Shown here piece by piece: positions 46,811-58,306 of a stretch of 64,000 nt of DNA. The notes under the pieces were generated by a model. The model searched no databases. It saw only the letters and a program-made list of their open reading frames with translations, and was not told the DNA's origin. How positions within the stretch are numbered: the stretch's first letter is position 1; each line of letters opens with the position of its first letter. Made by a program: the position numbers and the translations under genes. The stretch comes from Solea solea. Taxonomy: Eukaryota; Chordata; Actinopteri; Pleuronectiformes; Soleidae. Location of the stretch: contig NC_081147.1 in NCBI RefSeq assembly GCF_958295425.1, positions 5,849,290-5,913,289 of the forward strand, written 5' to 3'.

Positions 46811-47555
46811 ATGTTTCTGGTCTGAGCTTATGAACAACAAACTGATTTAAATTCTTTAGTGGCCAAAAGGGAGTTAGGACACTTTGAGTAGTTACTTCTG
46901 AGATGACAACATGACACCTGCGGTGAAAAAAAGCACCCCCAAATCTCTTAATAACCTAATACCTTGAGTTTCATTAACGTTATTAATCTATGTTGCGTTA
47001 GTGTTCGTTCAAAGTCACATACAGAGATAAAAAATGTTTTTTCATGCCAGACGCTATCTTTTAATAATCAACTGTGTGATCTGTCTGAAACGAGGAAGGG
47101 GGCGGGGGAGACAGGAACCTGAAACAGAGACAAGGGTAAGTGATTTCAAAATAAAACAGGAAGACAAGACATGGAACATGAAGGGAGAAACAAAACAAGA
47201 TACTTAACAGAAGTGACAGATCATGACAAACTGTGCGTTTTGGAACGTTATGTGGCTACATTGTAATTAGCTAGCTCAGTATTGTTGTTTTAAAATGCAA
47301 ATAAAACGCACATTGTGGTTGAATAATGTGTGAATGACACAGCTTTGTGTATGAAGTACTGACTGTGATGCTTTGATGGGTCAAAATGGTTGGGAGCCAC
47401 TGCCTTAAGGGACTACTCCATCAACCAATCAAGCCTTATGGTATTAGTCTATGGTAGGGTAGACTGACGGAAGACACTTTGAGTAAAAATGCTTTTGACA
47501 ACCTGCTTGAACTTCATCAAAGGCAAAAAGGAAGGAGTGCACATAACCTGAGATT
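46811..47555. other. No gene seen
   Basis: Unique sequence with short open frames only. Confidence 0.5.
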
Positions 47556-47720
47556 AGGTTGGTGGTTCACCTTCCTGTTGACAATGACCCAAGTCTGTTC
47601 CTGACTGTCCACGAGTCACCCTTCCAAAGCCTGAACTAAAACCCAATAGAACACGTAACAGAGTTTGAGAGGATCTGCCAGGAAAATATTGGATAATATG
47701 CCTAAATCCAGTAAATCCAC
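47556..47720 (+). pseudogene. Tc1-like transposase catalytic-region relic
   Basis: One frame reads VHLPVDNDPSLFL, then SPFQSLN, a stop, NPIEHVTEFERICQENIG. The DNDP and SLNxNPIEH strings correspond to the second and third acidic catalytic regions of Tc1 (DD34E) transposases (QDNDPKH.. and SPDLNPIEHLW). The spacing between them is shortened by deletions, and a stop replaces the residue before NPIEH. The sequence then decays into AT-rich DNA. Distinct from the N-terminal relic at 40561. Confidence 0.7.
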
Positions 47721-48439
47721 CTTCTGTAAGCTGTTACTGTTGTTGAAGGAGCTTTTACAACACAGTGTTTATACAAGGGTATTAACACTTGAGAGATTTC
47801 AGTTTGTCATGTTCAGTCATTTGCCAAAATAAAAATGTTTACTTTTTTGTCATCATGAATGATTCAATAAAGATTAATGGACTTGCACACATTTTAAATC
47901 AATACATTTAAGTGAAGACACAGTACAATACCAAATTCATGACCAATGGCATAACACTGATGCTATATGACAGAGAATCTAGCAGCTGCATAGATATTTT
48001 TTCTCTTAGACTCATCTACACTTAAGTAGATACTCTTATATTTATGAAACATGAAACATTAACCCATGAAACATGTTGGATTGTTTTTTTTTGGTCATGA
48101 AATTGTGTGTACTATTTATTCTTTATTCTTTAGCCCCGAACAATACACTGATAATCAAAGAAAAGCAAGAACATCACATGGAAATTTAGACAGGACTGAG
48201 ATTTAATCAAAACGAGAACAAGGTTATTTTAATCAATTAGAATATATTTGATTTAATAAAGAAATGTTCCTTTTTTAATTCATAAATGTAAGTGTTTTAC
48301 TTTTTAATCAGTGGTTGTGTAGGAGTGTTTTGTTTTCTTAGAATGCTTATTTGTAATCCCTTCAATTTCAACGTGAAAGTTGGCAAAAACTTTGTTAAAA
48401 CACTATTCCGTTATTCTTTGTAAATTGAATTATATACTG
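47721..48439. other. No gene seen
   Basis: Probably includes the remaining 3' part of the Tc1 copy up to about 47890 (TTTCAGTTTGTCATG..AATAAA), then AT-rich unique DNA. Confidence 0.45.
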
Positions 48440-48890
48440 CTCTTAACCGTAACAGTTTTCCAGACCTTTGCACCAGAGTCTGGATATGGTGTTGTCAACT
48501 CCCACCTCCAAGATGCATGACCAAGAGATCAAAAGGCCTCTGTATGTAATTGGATAAACCCACAACCAATCAGGCCAATGATCTGGATGACTTATGCAGA
48601 GCGATCTCGTAATGGCTTTTAACATCTTTTTAGGGGAAGCTCTGTGGAACAAGTCGCCTAAAAAGGATGCTACAAATCGAAAGAAAGCTGCTCTTTAGTA
48701 CAGAAGCCGCTAGATGCTGCTTCTCTTTCGTCATCGCGTTAAGCCTGCCTCTCTCATACCAGTGGGAAAACATTTGTGATTGCTTCCCTTTTTTCGGAGA
48801 CTCTGTATGTGGCCCTAAAGGTTGTCAGATACGTCTGCAGAGTAAAGTCAAATTGCTGGCAGTTTCCACTGGGTTCACCCAGGCTAAGAA
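48440..48890 (+). repeat. Dispersed repeat family B, copy 2
   Basis: Ordered similarity to 2745-3235: GGATAAACCCACAACCAATC, GCCAATGATCTGGATGACTT and, further on, GCAGAGTAAAGTCA and CTGGGTTCACCCAGGCTAAG. This copy includes a GAAAGAAAGCTGCTC..CAGAAGCCGCTAG stretch not obvious in copy 1. The frames here (69, 78 and 109 codons) are not preserved in copy 1. Confidence 0.6.
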
Positions 48891-49862
48891 TTACCTCTCT
48901 TGACTACAGAAAGTCCAAATACTATACCACAGTTCAGCGAAAACAATGGCTCAAATATTCACCAACCAACAGGCTATGTTTTGAATGTTCTGACAGCTAC
49001 CGATTCTCTCAGGACTGTGAGGATTGTTGTTTGCAGTTCATTATAGGAAAATGGACTATCTCCAAAAAAACATGGAGTGAGTTGTGTCTTGCAGTTAATA
49101 TGTGAGACTAACAGGATAATCATATCCATGGGGTATTTCCCTCACTCCTCTGCAGTAAATGAGGAGAGAACTGTGGTTGCTCTTTGAAGTGTGCTAGCTC
49201 GTCAGATGTAAAGCTGGCATGATTTTGACATGTTTATGACAGATGTTTATAAAACAGGAAACATATATGTCAGACCTGATGGATCATATATATATTTGTG
49301 GACTTTGCTGCTTATTTGATGGAGCTACATAGTTGCAAGTAGCTCTGTTGATCATTCATTCAGTAGCATATGTTATTTTAATTTAATTGTTTAATTGTTT
49401 GGCCTGTTCTTTGTCAGGAAAAAAGGAATGGACCATAATTCCAATTTATTCAACATGCATTGATATAAACAAGACCAAAGCAGTGCATACCTTTATATAA
49501 AGAGCTTAATGTAGAGATTTTAATTAACTTTGTATATGTATTAAAGAAGTATTGACAATATTACTCTGATGACAGATATTTGCAGTAAAAAAGATGCACA
49601 TACTTGTGCATAGTAAATGCCCATAACTGTATGTGACATTGTTCTACTCTTTGAATTGTTGTGTTATAATTTGTCCATAATAATTTCATATTTTTTGATA
49701 ACACATCAACACTTGCTAAACAAAATTTAAAAACAAAAGTATAGATTTAATATCCTATATATGGCTCCAAAATATGTGATATCACACTCCTCTGTGTATT
49801 GTTATCAAGCCTCTGTTTTGGTAGGCTGTTAAGCTGTTGTATTGGAGCATTATCACCTACCC
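48891..49862. other. No gene seen
   Basis: AT-rich; nothing recognised. Confidence 0.5.
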
Positions 49863-50140
49863 GTCTTTTTTTTGCCGCAACAGATTTTTCCACTACACAT
49901 TACTGATTGTGGATAGATTTTATGCCAGATGCCCTTCTTGATGCAACCCTCTCCATTTATCCGACTTAGAACAGGGACCAGGAGTACACTTATGCTCCCC
50001 AGTGGCTGGATATATTAGGCAATTTGGGATTAAGTGTCTTGCCTGAGGACACACCAGCATGTAAACTAGAGGAGCTGGAGATGGAGTCCTTACGTTTCAG
50101 TTGGAAGATGAACCGTTCTACCACTTCCCCACAGCAGCCC
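49863..50140 (-). mobile_element. tRNA-type SINE, degraded
   Basis: The plus strand shows AGATGCCCTTCTTGATGCAAC, CCATTTATCCGACTTAG, AAGTGTCTTGCCTGAGGACAC and GTTCTACCACTTCCCCACAGC. These are the tail, middle and head of a fish tRNA SINE read backwards. On the minus strand AAGTGGTAGAACGG corresponds to the A-box region; the B box has decayed. Confidence 0.65.
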
Positions 50141-50215
50141 CAGAACCTGTATATAAATATGCTGCCTTCAAATGGGATTGGTTAGAGCCTTCTGTCACAT
50201 TCATGACCCTTCTTA

Positions 50216-50775
50216 TGCTGCGTTCACACTAGACGGGATGCAAATTTGTCACGTACATAAGTCAATGCAACAACACAATTTTCAGCAGCATGATAGACGC
50301 GATGGTCAAGTCCATTTGTGCCTATCGCGCACATTGCGTCTGTCAGTTGGGTTTTCATTTTTCAATTTTTCAACTTTTGCAAAGAATTGGGATGACACAA
50401 TGGCCAATCAGCATTGAGAGTGTCAGCAGCCAGACTCCACTCATAATACAGGGGGAAACATCTAATTTTTGTGTGAAGGCACTCAGAGCTCCACGACACA
50501 AGTTGCACTCTATCGCTTGTGGAAACCACCAACCGTTGTGTGGTTTCACAACACCCTCCCTAGCTGGACACAATTTGGCGAGTTTCACTGTTTACTTCGG
50601 GAGCTCTGTATGGTGCTTGCCAAGTATCGCTGGAAGCGGTTCTCATCCATATGGAGCTCCCGAAGTAAACGACAAAACTCGCCAAGTTGTGTCCGGCCAC
50701 GGATGGTGTTGTGAAACCACACATAACGGCGGGTTTCTTCTCTGCAGACGTTTCCACAACACAGAGTGCAGCAAT
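50216..50775. mobile_element. Fold-back DNA element with about 80-bp core arms
   Basis: Segments 50535-50613 and 50647-50727 are inverted copies with roughly 80% identity by eye, separated by about 33 bases. Weaker arm similarity continues outward to about 50500 and 50775. The palindrome explains why both strands encode similar peptides (FTTPSLAGHNLASF on plus, FTTPSVAGHNLASF on minus), so the 222-codon frame at 50290-50958 is not evidence for a gene. TATGCTGCGTTCACACTAGAC at the left is the kind of end seen in Harbinger-like elements. No matching right end was found. Confidence 0.7.
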
Positions 50776-50984
50776 GCTTTGGTTGATGGTGAAAAGAAAT
50801 GGTCGTTACTTGCATCACCCGCCCCCATTACGTCCATCTACTGTGTCTGTTCGCCTCAAGGTGTCCACTTATTCTCATGTCCTGCCACTAAAGAATCCAT
50901 CCGTCTGTTCTCTATAAGCTCTGGAGAAAGTTTGCAACAATGCGATAAAGTCCGCTAGCTTAAATGGCAACATGACCAGAAGCC

Positions 50985-51235
50985 TCTTTATTCATTAAGA
51001 AGTACAGCCAATGATTTGCACTTTAACAGTCACAATTTACTGTAGTTCTTCTGCAATGTGTTTTTCCTTGTCCATCTTCATTCAACGGTGAAAACACACG
51101 CAGCTTCTGGAAGGAGCAGTAGCAGTAATGAGCTCTGTGACATGCAGCTGATTGGCCGAAAAAACAACAAAAGCACTGGAATGTGCTTTTGCCACATCCG
51201 AACTAGGAATCAATTCACAGCAATCAAACAACCCT
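50985..51235 (-). repeat. Dispersed repeat family C, copy 2
   Basis: Reverse-orientation partner of 46546-46810, with all shared blocks in the same order. It begins right after the fold-back region and may belong to the same composite element. Confidence 0.7.
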
Positions 51236-52708
51236 AATTCAAATACAAAGTTTATGGTTTTAAGACCCACAATATTGAGTATTGAGTGGCTTCTCCAAAA
51301 TTTCAACTTGCATATTCTGTAAAAAAACATAAATCGCATAATTTTTTTCTTCGCATACTTTTCGTTGTGTACTCGATTTATGCTGGGGTGACTTGTTGCT
51401 GGTTTACTCGTGCCTGGTCACATTTGTCAAACATCTATTTCTTGGAAATGGCTGGTTTATCTATTTAAATAATTTGATTTTTAGAAATAATAAAGTACAC
51501 TAATTGTGTCTAATCAAAGTCCGAGATCCCTGATGGATTTGGGTAAAATATTCAATTGGTATCTGCCAAATTGTTTCTGAAGGCTTCATAACAAGAGTTC
51601 AGATTCCTATGGGCAACGTTACAACTGGTTGCCACATGCATAGAAGATGGAGTTATTAAAAAAAAGAAAAAAAAATACTCTAATTTGAATGCATCAAATT
51701 GCAATTTCATTAAGGAAACAATTGATTGTTCAGCCTTACTCTGTACACCATGAATGTATAAGTTTACCTTCACTGATATTTTAATGATATCTTTCCCTGT
51801 AACACATATTTGCCACCCACATGCTCTTGTCTGCACAGTCAGAGGGTTTGATGTTTCATCAGCATAGCATAATAAATGCTCTACTGGAATCCCAGGCTCT
51901 GTGGTTAGAAACAGGTTTTTCCATGTTCTATGTTGAGCCAGGGAAAACAAGCTGCTCATACAACGGGAAGCAATAGCGATATGTTTTAGGTTCCCGCGAA
52001 TGTTGCCTGGGTGTTAATTACATATCCAATTTCTTGAACCAGCTGAGTCACTGGAGGTGGGACCCTGTGGGAAAGGCTGTGGAGTCAGATTCCAACCAAA
52101 GAAACAAATCGCACAGAACCAGGCTTTTTCGTTATCATTGTATTCGTCCTTTCAACGTTAATGTTTGGCCTTCTCTGTGGAGTTGTCCTACCATTTCTGA
52201 ATTGTTAGCTGACATTCTTTCTTAAAAAAAATATTTTCCATTCTTTGGATTGTTGTGCCATAAAGAGATTAAGTATTCAGGAATTAGTGAGGGAAGGCTG
52301 TGTGTTAAATGATCTCCATGCCCCCTGGGGGTGGAGACCTAAATCTGTTTGGATATGGGCTGGGTTTATAGCATGTAAGCCTATTATTCCCATCTGATTC
52401 AAAAACACCACATTGTGTGCACAATGGTTAAATTGATTCTATTCAGTCCTCATTCTGACACTTGTTTACACGTCCCTGCAGCTTCACTCAAAAATAAAAA
52501 TCCGTACCAGCTTAATATGCAAGAGTGGGTGTGGATTTTACAGAGCTTGGCATTGTGTTGCTAAGAGTTAAACCATGCAGATACACATACACTGAGCCAG
52601 TACCTGTGGACTGCAAAGCTAAGTCTATGTCACTAAAGTAAGCTACTCTGTGATGCATTGCTCTCATTTTCTTGAAATGAGAGCAGTGCTGTGTTGTTGT
52701 TTCCTCAG
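51236..52708. other. No gene seen; one hairpin at the end
   Basis: Unique AT-rich sequence. At 52655-52669 and 52675-52689, GCATTGCTCTCATTT and AAATGAGAGCAGTGC form a 15-bp stem (one G-U pair) with a 5-base loop, ending 17 bases before the candidate splice acceptor at 52707. Confidence 0.55.
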
Positions 52709-52846
52709 TCCCTCTGATGGACATGCTGAAATCCAAACACTTGATGAGCTGCCTGGCTTCAAACATCACGTCCATGAACTTCCATATGAAAGACATATGG
52801 AGAAACTGAATCAATTGAAGTGGGGATTGCTGAGTATAATGGAAGA
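52709..52846 (+). CDS. Candidate 138-bp internal exon, unidentified
   Basis: TTGTTTCCTCAG (ends 52708) is a strong splice-acceptor match and GTAAGC starts at 52847. The 138 bp between them are open in the frame starting at 52710: PSDGHAEIQTLDELPGFKHH, then VHELPYERHMEKLNQLKWGL and LSIMEE. The length is a multiple of three. I do not recognise the peptide, and no neighbouring exons are seen. A 118-codon antisense frame also crosses it, so chance openness is quite possible. Low confidence. Confidence 0.2.
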
Positions 52847-53029
52847 GTAAGCTCAAATGGATGGCCATATATTGGATGGGGTTAATCAGTCACACTGTAG
52901 TTTTCTCTTCAGTTGTTGGGAATAAGAGAGTAGAAGAGATGAAAGATAAAATAAATACATTTAAGAAGCAGAGGCAGAATTATTCTGCCTTAAGGTCAGT
53001 TGTCAGAAGTTGACCAACTAAAACAAGTT
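52847..53029. other. No gene seen
   Basis: Short unique stretch leading into the CAAC-rich tract. Confidence 0.5.
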
Positions 53030-53240
53030 GCACTTAGTTGCAACAGTCAGCTAGTTTTCAAATTGACCAGTCAACCAATAAAGCAACCTACATAACAACA
53101 AACCAACCCATCTGTCAACCAACCAGCAAATGATCCAACCAACAAATCAACAGACCCACATCAACCAACCGAACAATCTATTGAGCAACCAGCAAACAAA
53201 CTATATCCAATAAACCAAACAATTAACCTCACGACCAACC
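53030..53240. repeat. Degenerate CAAC/ACCAACCA-rich tract
   Basis: About 200 bp in which CAACCAACCAG, ATCCAACCAAC and AATCAACAGACC variants recur, strongly C/A-biased on the plus strand. It is probably a decayed (CAAC)n-type simple repeat. Confidence 0.7.
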
Positions 53241-54325
53241 AACTTTACAGAATAAACAGTACCCACCCTTCTCCCACCCATTCACAGAGCAACAATAAAA
53301 TGTAAAAGGAGGATGAATAGAAATGGAAATATATATATATATATATATATAATACGGTATTAAAAGGAAAGCAGTCCAGAGAACCAAAATAAAAGAATAC
53401 AATAAATAAAATAGTCTAATACAAGACTGTGCAATGCTTAGCCCACTTTGCAACTCTTTAAAATGTGTATTTTTACTTTTACTCCTCTTTACTTTTTGAA
53501 AGTGCTGTACTGTAAAGAAATGTTGGCCTGAATTTAAAATAAAATAAAAAATTAAAATCACACGCCAAAAACTTTGGTAATGATTGATGACAGGTGAATG
53601 ATGGGGGAATTATGTGTTTACATATTTTATTTTGTCAGCACTTTAATTTGTAAAGGTTTGCCTTTAATTTAAATAAACACTGTTTATTTAAATTAACACA
53701 AAACAAAACCCCAACCGTGTTTAAAAAGTAACAAGCTACTTTTTTACTTTAACTTGAGTACATTTTTAGACTAGTACTTTTACTTGCACTTCAAAATAGT
53801 GGTACTTTTACTTGAGTAGAATATTTCAGTACTCTTTCCACCTCTGCAGCTGTCTTACATTACATTTTTGCCAGTGTTATCTAGTTTTTGGCCTGTTATG
53901 CCATGTTTTCAGGCACAGCTCAGTCTGAAAGTGGTTACATATTTACAAGCTAGATTTAAGTATTATAGCTAAGCAAATTTGCTTCAAAAAATTTGCTTTA
54001 AAAATTTTTTTTTTTTTTCTAAAATCAGGAGAATTTAAATCAGTTCAAGAATATTTGTTCTTATTTCTAGTCGGGCTGATTTTGCAGAAACTCCTTAATA
54101 TAAAAAGTGTAAAGTTAACACACATACAAAAGCCTCTGAAAAAATAAACAGTGTGGACGACATACTCACATCTTCAATCTTGTGAAGTAACTTGCCTAAC
54201 TTAGCTTCTGCAAAACAAAGTTACATATCTACCAGTACAAATATCAATTACAAATGCACAGATTTTTGGTTTGGGGAGAGAGAGAGCAGGAACCCCTGAG
54301 TGGAGATTGAGGAGGGTTTTATAGC
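53241..54325. other. No gene seen; AT microsatellite
   Basis: (AT)12 lies at 53329-53352. TACTTTTACTTGAGTAGAATATTTCAGTACTC-like text at 53780-53840 is a recurrent low-complexity phrase in fish DNA. No coding signal. Confidence 0.5.
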
Positions 54326-54549
54326 CAACATGGAGAGACAAACAACCATTCACTTTCACATGCACACCTACAATCAATTTAGAGTGTCTAAATAACCTCT
54401 GCCTGCTTTTGGACAGTGGAAGGAAACTGGAGAAAACACACACAAGAAAAACACTCAATGCAGAAAAGGCCCTCGGATCAGACCACGTTGTGAACCCGGG
54501 TCTTTTTGCTGCAAGGCAATAGTCCTAGCCACTATTTCACCGTGTGACC
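54326..54549 (-). mobile_element. tRNA-headed SINE, head and middle
   Basis: The plus strand runs AGAGACAAACAACCATTCAC, TCAATTTAGAGTGTC, GAACCCGGGTCTTTTTGCTGC, then CTAGCCACTATTTCACCGTG. This is the 17538-17835 family on the minus strand; CGGGTTCAC on that strand matches a B box in part. Confidence 0.7.
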
Positions 54550-55266
54550 GCGTGATTTCACCCGTTCTTTAATTTTCCTTAGTATTTACCTGGGGCCCAA
54601 TATCCACTATCAAAGAGGTCATTTTGAGTGAATTAACACTCACGAGCATTGAAAATGGTGACCAATCTGTTAAAATTGTGAAATGATTGACCCTTGTTTC
54701 CCATCTTAGTCAAAAAGGCAAAGGGGAATGGACGTTGTGTAGGAAGTATAGTGTTCAAGGAGAAGTGAGCAAAGCAGTTGGTAGATATTTTGGCAGGCAA
54801 CAATCACACTCAAAAGTTGTGTGGTACACTGAGAACACAGTGTGCTACATGTGAGTGTGCTGACTGAAGTATATGAGTTCAGACAGAGCATCCACGCCCC
54901 CTCAGTCTTTGTCAGTTGTGTGGTTCCCTTGTGTTTCGTCATTCCTCTGTTTTCCTGCTTGGGTTGTTGAATTTTTCCCTGTAGCTTTACTACACAAGTT
55001 TTGTTTCCTGTTTGTCTAGATGACTCCATGTTTTTTCGCCTGTCAGCCTGTAAGCCAGTGTTTATTTATTAGAAAGAAAGACAGCGTGTGTGCATCTGTC
55101 TGTTACTTTCAGGCTCTGAACTCAGGACATTCTCTGGAGATTGTCCATGGGGACTCTATGTGTGAACACAAATGTCTGCAGAAGTAATTTCAAAACTTTC
55201 TCTAGATATTCTTCTGCCAGCTCCCTATGTACATTTCTAGAAAATATACTGAACAATTAATATTTT
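54550..55266. other. No gene seen
   Basis: The 107-codon minus-strand frame at 54706-55029 has no motif. Confidence 0.5.
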
Positions 55267-55632
55267 TTAAAGGTACAGAGTGTAAGCTTTAGCAACATTC
55301 AGTGGTGAAGTTTCATGTTACAGCTGAATATCCCTCACCTCACCTCGAGTGTGTTGGAGAACCTATGTACCCTTCAGTTAGCATCAAAAATTGAATAGGT
55401 TTAGTTTGTCCATTGATGGTTATTGTAAAAACATGGCTGTCCAAAATGGATGCCTCTGTAGAACTGATATAAATATCACAGGCTCACTTTGGTTTAATTA
55501 AAAATTGCCCATACAAGCAGGTGATTGGACATTAATTACACAAATAATATTATAATAATAATGATGGTTTTGTCTTCAAATTCTGCCAAATTAAAAACAA
55601 GTTCACCTAAATGTTACACACTGGGGCTTTAA
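55267..55632. mobile_element. TTAA-target MITE, 358 bp
   Basis: The element runs 55271-55628 with TTAA on both sides. The left end AGGTACAGAGTGTAAG and the reverse complement of the right end AGCCCCAGTGTGTAACATTT form imperfect terminal inverted repeats. This is a very common teleost MITE type; the solo end at 20194 belongs to the same family. It has no coding capacity. Confidence 0.82.
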
Positions 55633-56782
55633 ATGGCATCCGAGAGTGAATTAGAATTAAAATAGATACCACACTATATACTGAGTATATTAGGCCAACA
55701 AAAAATATATGAAGTTAGATTGTGAATATATAAATACTCCTTATATATTTAACTTCAAGTTAAACTTTTAAATCATCATTTTTAGCAAGAATGAGTGAAT
55801 CTTTAGCTTCTGTATGCCTATAGACCCAACCCTATTGTGTCAAAATTGCTCTAATTTGCCATATAATTCCATTGGAGCCTTGGATTTGCCACAACTTTAC
55901 ACTTTGGGTGTCCCCGCTCAGGAAAGAATCCTCTTGTTTCAGCAGTGGTTGATAAACGGCCCTGTTGCACTGCTGTGAGATCCGGCTGTAGCGCAGCTCA
56001 ACATGAATATTTAATCATCAAGCAGCTCTCTCATTCCAAATGTTTGGACACTGTGGATAAACACAGGGATCGTGAACATGACAGCGGGAAACCGCATCCA
56101 TGTCAGCTGTGATTCAGAGCACGCAAGCTGCCATGGTCACTCTGAGATCAGCAGCACGATTAATTATTAATGGAATAAGTGTTGCAGAACGGGAGGTTAA
56201 AGGAAATATTGTTTGTATCACATTATTATCATTTAAAGTACACTATGTTTTCTCCTGACAGAAGGAAATATGTTTTCAGTCCTGACCTCCTCCCCCTCAT
56301 TTGGCCCCATTCCCTTCCTGACACTCTCCTGATGAGCTGTCATCTATCCTGAGGCTGAGCTAAGAGCATCTGTATGGCTCCAGCAACAGACGTTTTCTAG
56401 ATCCAATCAGCATAAAAAAAAAGAAAAAAGAAAATTTGACATTCAGCACCCCCCCCACACACACACACACACAATTCTTCTGTTCTTACTTTTCTTTAAT
56501 GTACTCCTTGTTGCCTTTGCCAACTTCTGAGACATTATATACTACCCATGGTGGTTTTTACTGGGTTTCTGGCATGTGCTGATTTAAAGGACACATGGTC
56601 CATTTGCTACCCTAGTAGTTGGCATTTTCACTGCGCTGCACAGACTGTTTTCCACTGCCAACAGACATTCTTTGCAGTTCAAAAGAGACTTCAACTCATC
56701 TCCCTCACAAATCAGTGCAAATTGAATAATTTTCTCTGTATTTTCTTTCAAGCCTGAAGGTGTCTTATTTTGTGTAATTTTC
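55633..56782. other. No gene seen; candidate regulatory block
   Basis: 55940-56200 is a complex block with ACATGAATATTTAATCATC and CACGATTAATTATTAATGG homeodomain-type cores. It could be conserved non-coding DNA. A C8 run then (AC)8-9 lies at 56449-56473. Confidence 0.4.
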
Positions 56783-56828
56783 TTTAGTTTTTTTGGCCTT
56801 TTTTTTCTACAGTGGATGATCCATCCGC
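56783..56828 (-). mobile_element. SINE tail, left piece (split by hAT)
   Basis: CTTTAGTTTTTTTGGCC..CTACAGTGGATGATCCATCCGC corresponds to the RTE-type 3' tail of the 31915-32232 SINE family (GGCTTCTCC..CAAAGCGGACCACC..CATCCGC). The sequence resumes at 58901 after the hAT insertion. Confidence 0.6.
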
Positions 56829-57309
56829 CAGAGGCGGAGCTAGAGGGGGCTCCGGGGTAGCACTGGACCCCCCAGGTGCCCCCCCAGATGATTGACATAT
56901 CATGCTACCGCACGTCTTGTCGAAAGGAGCCAGTTGCATTTTTAAATCAGTGACGAATGCTAGGTCCCACTAGTTGGCGCTATGTACCACAAAGAGTTGT
57001 GATCCACATTTATTAGGAGAAGAAGAAGAATCGCCACAGAAAAAGAGGACCGTTTAGCATTGCTGGAGTGCGTTGAGCCAGGAGAACAGGACAGAGCATC
57101 AACACACGACACGACGAAAAAGAAGAGGTAGGATAAATAGACTTCATGGACAGTGAAATCCACATTCTAAAGTAAGTTTTACGGTGGTGGAGCCACGGGT
57201 ATAAAGTTAACAACGTTAACATTAAGATACATCGCGTGGCGTCTACAGATGACCAGTGTCAGCTTCCAACGGCCGCTCCGCATTAACGTCTAACGTTACA
57301 TTTAATTGC

Positions 57310-57927
57310 TTAAAGGTGACATCGAATGCTGGTATAGCACATATATGTTAGTTAGGAGGTCTACTTACATATATTAACTTGTTTTCATGGTTAAAACCTC
57401 CCAGTCGCTGCAAATGAGCTGATCAAAATATCTCCTCACTGACGCTCTCGTCAGCCGCGCTGTTTCAGACCAAAATCACACCCCCAGAACGTGGACTGTG
57501 TTGCCAACGAGAGCTTTCCCACTGTCCTGTGATTGGCCAGTTACCTGGAAGTGACGTAATTGGTAGGCCAGCTCTCAGATACACAGCTCCCCCTCTGGCA
57601 CGGCGGATGCTCTGCATCTCAGCAGCTACAACAAGAGTAGTTCTTCTTCTTCTGCGGTTCAATGTACGCAACCGGATGTGCCCGGACTAGTGCCGCACCA
57701 GGAGGCGCTACGGTGGTGAGAGGAGTGGTGAGGATTTCTGATGACATCATCAGCATAGGGAAGTGCCGATCCGCTTCGCAGAGCCAAGGAAAACAATACA
57801 ACACTATTTTCTCAGCAGTGGCTGAACTGTTTGTTTTGAAACTTTAGGGTTTCATAAACGAGGTAATGACGCAGATACACACACAAACGCAGCGTTAATT
57901 GGAGCTTCCGGTCTATGTCTCCTTTAA
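57310..57927. mobile_element. TTAA-target MITE nested in the hAT element, 610 bp
   Basis: TTAA at 57310-57313 and 57924-57927 flanks 57314-57923. The left end AGGTGACATCGA and the reverse complement of the right end AGGAGACATAGA match at 10 of 12 positions. I recall TTAAAGGTGACATAGAATGC-type ends as a frequent fish MITE. The interior contains GC-richer stretches with CpGs and a CTTCTTCTTCTGCGG patch. Confidence 0.75.
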
Positions 57928-58306
57928 CTGCTTAGGATGCATTTACATGTTTCTCCGATGATTTTAAAGGAATGAAACTAGCAGACAATCAGCCAGCTCG
58001 CTGTTTCATGCTCTGTTTATCCTTCACGTCATGCCCTTTGTTATGTCACTATACTGTTGGTATACGTTACTGATATGTTTGTATACATTACATAAATCTG
58101 AAAATAAAATATATTAAAAACGTAACGTGAAGATGGCAGCCAGCCTGTCAACTAGCTGAAAAGTTTGAATATTAAACTTACATCTACAGTGGTCTATTTG
58201 TCCTCACATTTTGTATGCTTGAAGTGGGGATTTAATAACATTGTGCAATTATAAGTGACGCTAGGAGTAACAAGACTGGCTTATTTTTTCATAGGGTCAG
58301 TTGAGA

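Noticed and set aside
50290..50958. 222-codon plus-strand open frame, the longest in the window
   Set aside because: It spans a fold-back repeat that yields near-identical peptides on the opposite strand, has no protein motif, and is explained by the inverted arms.
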